Below, in pieces: positions 62,361 to 64,000 of a DNA stretch of 64,000 nucleotides. This DNA is from Spirosoma arboris. GTDB taxonomy: Bacteria > Bacteroidota > Bacteroidia > Cytophagales > Spirosomataceae. Numbering within the stretch: the first letter of the stretch is position 1; each line of letters begins with the position of its first letter. Position numbers and translations under genes: made by a program. Location of the stretch: the NCBI RefSeq assembly GCF_009754945.1, contig NZ_WPIN01000001.1, positions 496,001 through 560,000 on the forward strand, given 5' to 3'. The notes under the pieces were generated by a model that was not told where the DNA came from, made no database searches, and was given only the letters and a program-made list of their open reading frames with translations.

Positions 62361-63233
62361 ATGACTATTTCTGAACTCTACATTTATCCCATCAAATCGC
62401 TGAGTGGTATCTCTGTGCCGGAGGTTATTGTCGATGAGAAAGGCTTTCGAAACGACCGACGGTTTATGCTGGTTACGCCAGAAGGAGAGTTTATAACGCA
62501 GCGGACTTACCATCAGATGGCCCTAATCGATGTGGCGATTCAGCGGTCCGACGTTTCGGATGACCTGTTGCGGGTGTGGCATCGGCATCGGCCTGATGAT
62601 GTACTGGAACTGCCGTTAACGGGAGGGACGTCAACCGAAACGATGTTAGTGAATATCTGGGATAGTAAAGACGTTCCGGCACAGATGGTTAGCGCTGAAG
62701 CTGATCAATGGTTCTCGAATGTTCTGGGTACTGCCTGCCGACTGGTGTTTATGCCCGAAACTACGCATCGGACTGTTGACCCCAAGTACGCACGCGATGA
62801 CGATGCGGTTAGTTTTGCCGATGGCTATCCGTACCTGCTTATTAGCCAGGCATCTCTCGATACGCTTAACGAACGACTCACAGAGCCAATGTCGATGCTT
62901 CGGTTTCGGCCGAATGTGGTTGTGGAAGGGAGTTCACCCTATGAAGAGGACAGTTGGGCTGAATTTCGTATGGGTGATCTGGATTTTTATGGGGTTAAAC
63001 CTTGTGCCCGTTGCGTGTTGACCACGATTGATCCCGAAACGGGAGAGAAAGGTAAAGAGCCCCTGCGCACGCTAACTACCTATCGAAAATGGAATGCAAA
63101 AATCCTGTTCGGTCAGAATGTGTTAGCTAAATCGACGGGCAATACTACTCTGGGAACGCTGAAAGTTGGGCAAACTGTCGACGTGTTACGCTATCAGGAA
63201 GCCTGGCTGGCTCCTCCCGTAGTAAATGTATAA
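62361..63233 (+). CDS. MOSC-domain protein
   Basis: A 290-residue protein with an N-terminal MOSC beta-barrel (SELYIYPIKSLSGISVPEVIVDEKGFRNDRRFMLV) and a C-terminal MOSC domain that includes RFRPNVVVEG, the conserved cysteines in VKPCARCVLTTIDPETGE and LRTLTTYRKWN. Such proteins bind the molybdenum cofactor or sulfur (mARC/YcbX type) and reduce N-hydroxylated compounds or trim sulfur from cofactors. The start is ATG at 62361 after the palindrome; an upstream TTG at 62352 is less likely. The next gene lies in the same frame after the TAA. Confidence 0.9.
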   Translation: MTISELYIYPIKSLSGISVPEVIVDEKGFRNDRRFMLVTPEGEFITQRTYHQMALIDVAIQRSDVSDDLLRVWHRHRPDDVLELPLTGGTSTETMLVNIWDSKDVPAQMVSAEADQWFSNVLGTACRLVFMPETTHRTVDPKYARDDDAVSFADGYPYLLISQASLDTLNERLTEPMSMLRFRPNVVVEGSSPYEEDSWAEFRMGDLDFYGVKPCARCVLTTIDPETGEKGKEPLRTLTTYRKWNAKILFGQNVLAKSTGNTTLGTLKVGQTVDVLRYQEAWLAPPVVNV

Positions 63234-63284
63234 TCGTCACTATTTGTTAGTACCCGAAATGCCTACTTATTCAATTTATATCCT

Positions 63285-64000
63285 TTGTTCACTTATATCC
63301 GAAATCTTTACTATTTGAGTTTTCCGGTCGTCATCGGGGCTGTGCTGTCGAATAAGATGGCGGCCCGACTGTCCGACGTTGATCCTATTCATTGGGCTAC
63401 TCCCATCGTGTTGGCTTTAGCGGTATTTATTATCTATACCGTCGACCGATTGCTTGATGTTCAGAAAGATGAAATTAATGCGACTGGGCAGCCCTTAACG
63501 GCACGGCATCGATTTCATCGCGAGCATGCGCCTGTATTGTGGCGTTTGGTAATTGGTAGTGCGGTTTTAGCGGTCATCCTAACGTTTTTTCTGCCGAGTA
63601 GTGTGGTGAAATTCGGTATTGTACTGGGAGGTGTTTGCGTTGCCTATGTTGGTGCCGTTTTTCGACTTCCGGCGTATCACCCAGCTTTGCTGTTAAAAGA
63701 ACCGCTTGTAGCCACACTTTATTCGGCTGGTATCTGGGGCAGTGTGTGGGTACAACGCCCAACCATAAGCAATGTCGATATTGCTGAATGCCTGATGTTT
63801 ACGGGGATTGCCTTTCAGAATCTGCTTTTGTTTGCTGTGATGGAGCAATTGGAGTCTCCCCGAAAACCCATGTTTTCGTTAGCGAGCGAGTGGGGGGCTG
63901 ATCGTTGTGATATGATTTTGCGCTGGCTTACGTTTGTGATTATCGCTACCGGTCTTGCCCTTTGTTTCCTGGCTAAGGATCGGTTTGCCCAACGTTCGGC
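63285..64000 (+). CDS. UbiA-like membrane protein, 3' partial
   Basis: Integral membrane protein truncated by the window end. The frame is open from the MOSC stop to the last base. No ATG occurs before 63357, so TTG at 63285 (giving LFTYIRNLYYLSFPVVIGAVLS, read with Met) is the best start; ATG at 63357 would remove the first membrane segment. At least five membrane segments are visible. IYTVDRLLDVQKDE resembles the first Asp-rich motif of UbiA prenyltransferases, with the loop at the expected place, but the full NDxxD form is not present. About 238 residues are seen. UbiA-type assignment is tentative. Confidence 0.7.
   Translation, partial: MFTYIRNLYYLSFPVVIGAVLSNKMAARLSDVDPIHWATPIVLALAVFIIYTVDRLLDVQKDEINATGQPLTARHRFHREHAPVLWRLVIGSAVLAVILTFFLPSSVVKFGIVLGGVCVAYVGAVFRLPAYHPALLLKEPLVATLYSAGIWGSVWVQRPTISNVDIAECLMFTGIAFQNLLLFAVMEQLESPRKPMFSLASEWGADRCDMILRWLTFVIIATGLALCFLAKDRFAQRS

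Overview
The window looks like part of the chromosome of a Cytophagales bacterium (phylum Bacteroidota), probably Spirosoma or a close relative. That placement is inferred from gene content, not from a marker-gene comparison. Supporting signs are a SusC/SusD pair, a TamB of the Bacteroidota type, ECF sigma factors, a T9SS-like C-terminal domain, an NrtR-type Nudix regulator, almost no Shine-Dalgarno sequences, and several TAnnTTTG promoter elements. One tRNA gene, tRNA-Asp(GTC), was found. No IS element, prophage, CRISPR array or rRNA gene was seen.

Positions 1-12012 (+) form a sugar-acid locus: galactonate dehydratase (5' end outside the window), SusC, SusD, a secreted mutarotase-like protein, a PQQ dehydrogenase with a built-in cytochrome c, 2-keto-3-deoxygalactonokinase, the matching aldolase and an ExuT-like MFS carrier. 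Together they describe envelope oxidation of a sugar, uptake of the acid, and De Ley-Doudoroff breakdown. PurK and a DUF2807 protein follow on the minus strand. Positions 14307-18896 hold an ABC ATPase, a class IV aminotransferase and a TolC/HlyD pair. DUF3999/DUF2339 membrane proteins, GpsA and a small lipoprotein lead to an ECF sigma factor next to a membrane-anchored trypsin-like protease (24420-26119), then a LEA-like protein, MoaD and MoaE.

Positions 28614-34301 are the rimP-nusA-infB operon. It has a promoter, a terminator-like hairpin in the leader and long palindromes in both spacers. It is followed by a metallophosphoesterase, a BatA-domain protein, an orphan ECF sigma factor and small membrane proteins. 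Positions 39625-53223 form a second carbohydrate region: an NrtR-like regulator with two palindromic operator candidates, a very large ThuA/sugar dehydrogenase/cytochrome c protein, a GH2 enzyme, a GH106-like enzyme and tRNA-Asp, with GH5-like and GH43 enzymes on the minus strand (to 54345). A Fur regulator lies beside three small tandem paralogues, two of which carry CxxC motifs. A very large TamB, TsaD, a MOSC protein and the start of a UbiA-like membrane protein close the window.

The most unusual structure is the number of long inverted repeats in gene spacers (5563, 13159, 17404, 23921, 29225, 30584, 45196, 47881, 56071, 62270). Three share a TGACGCGAA word in the loop although their arms differ. 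The strongest regulatory candidates are the rimP leader hairpin, the paired NrtR operators and the sigma/protease module.
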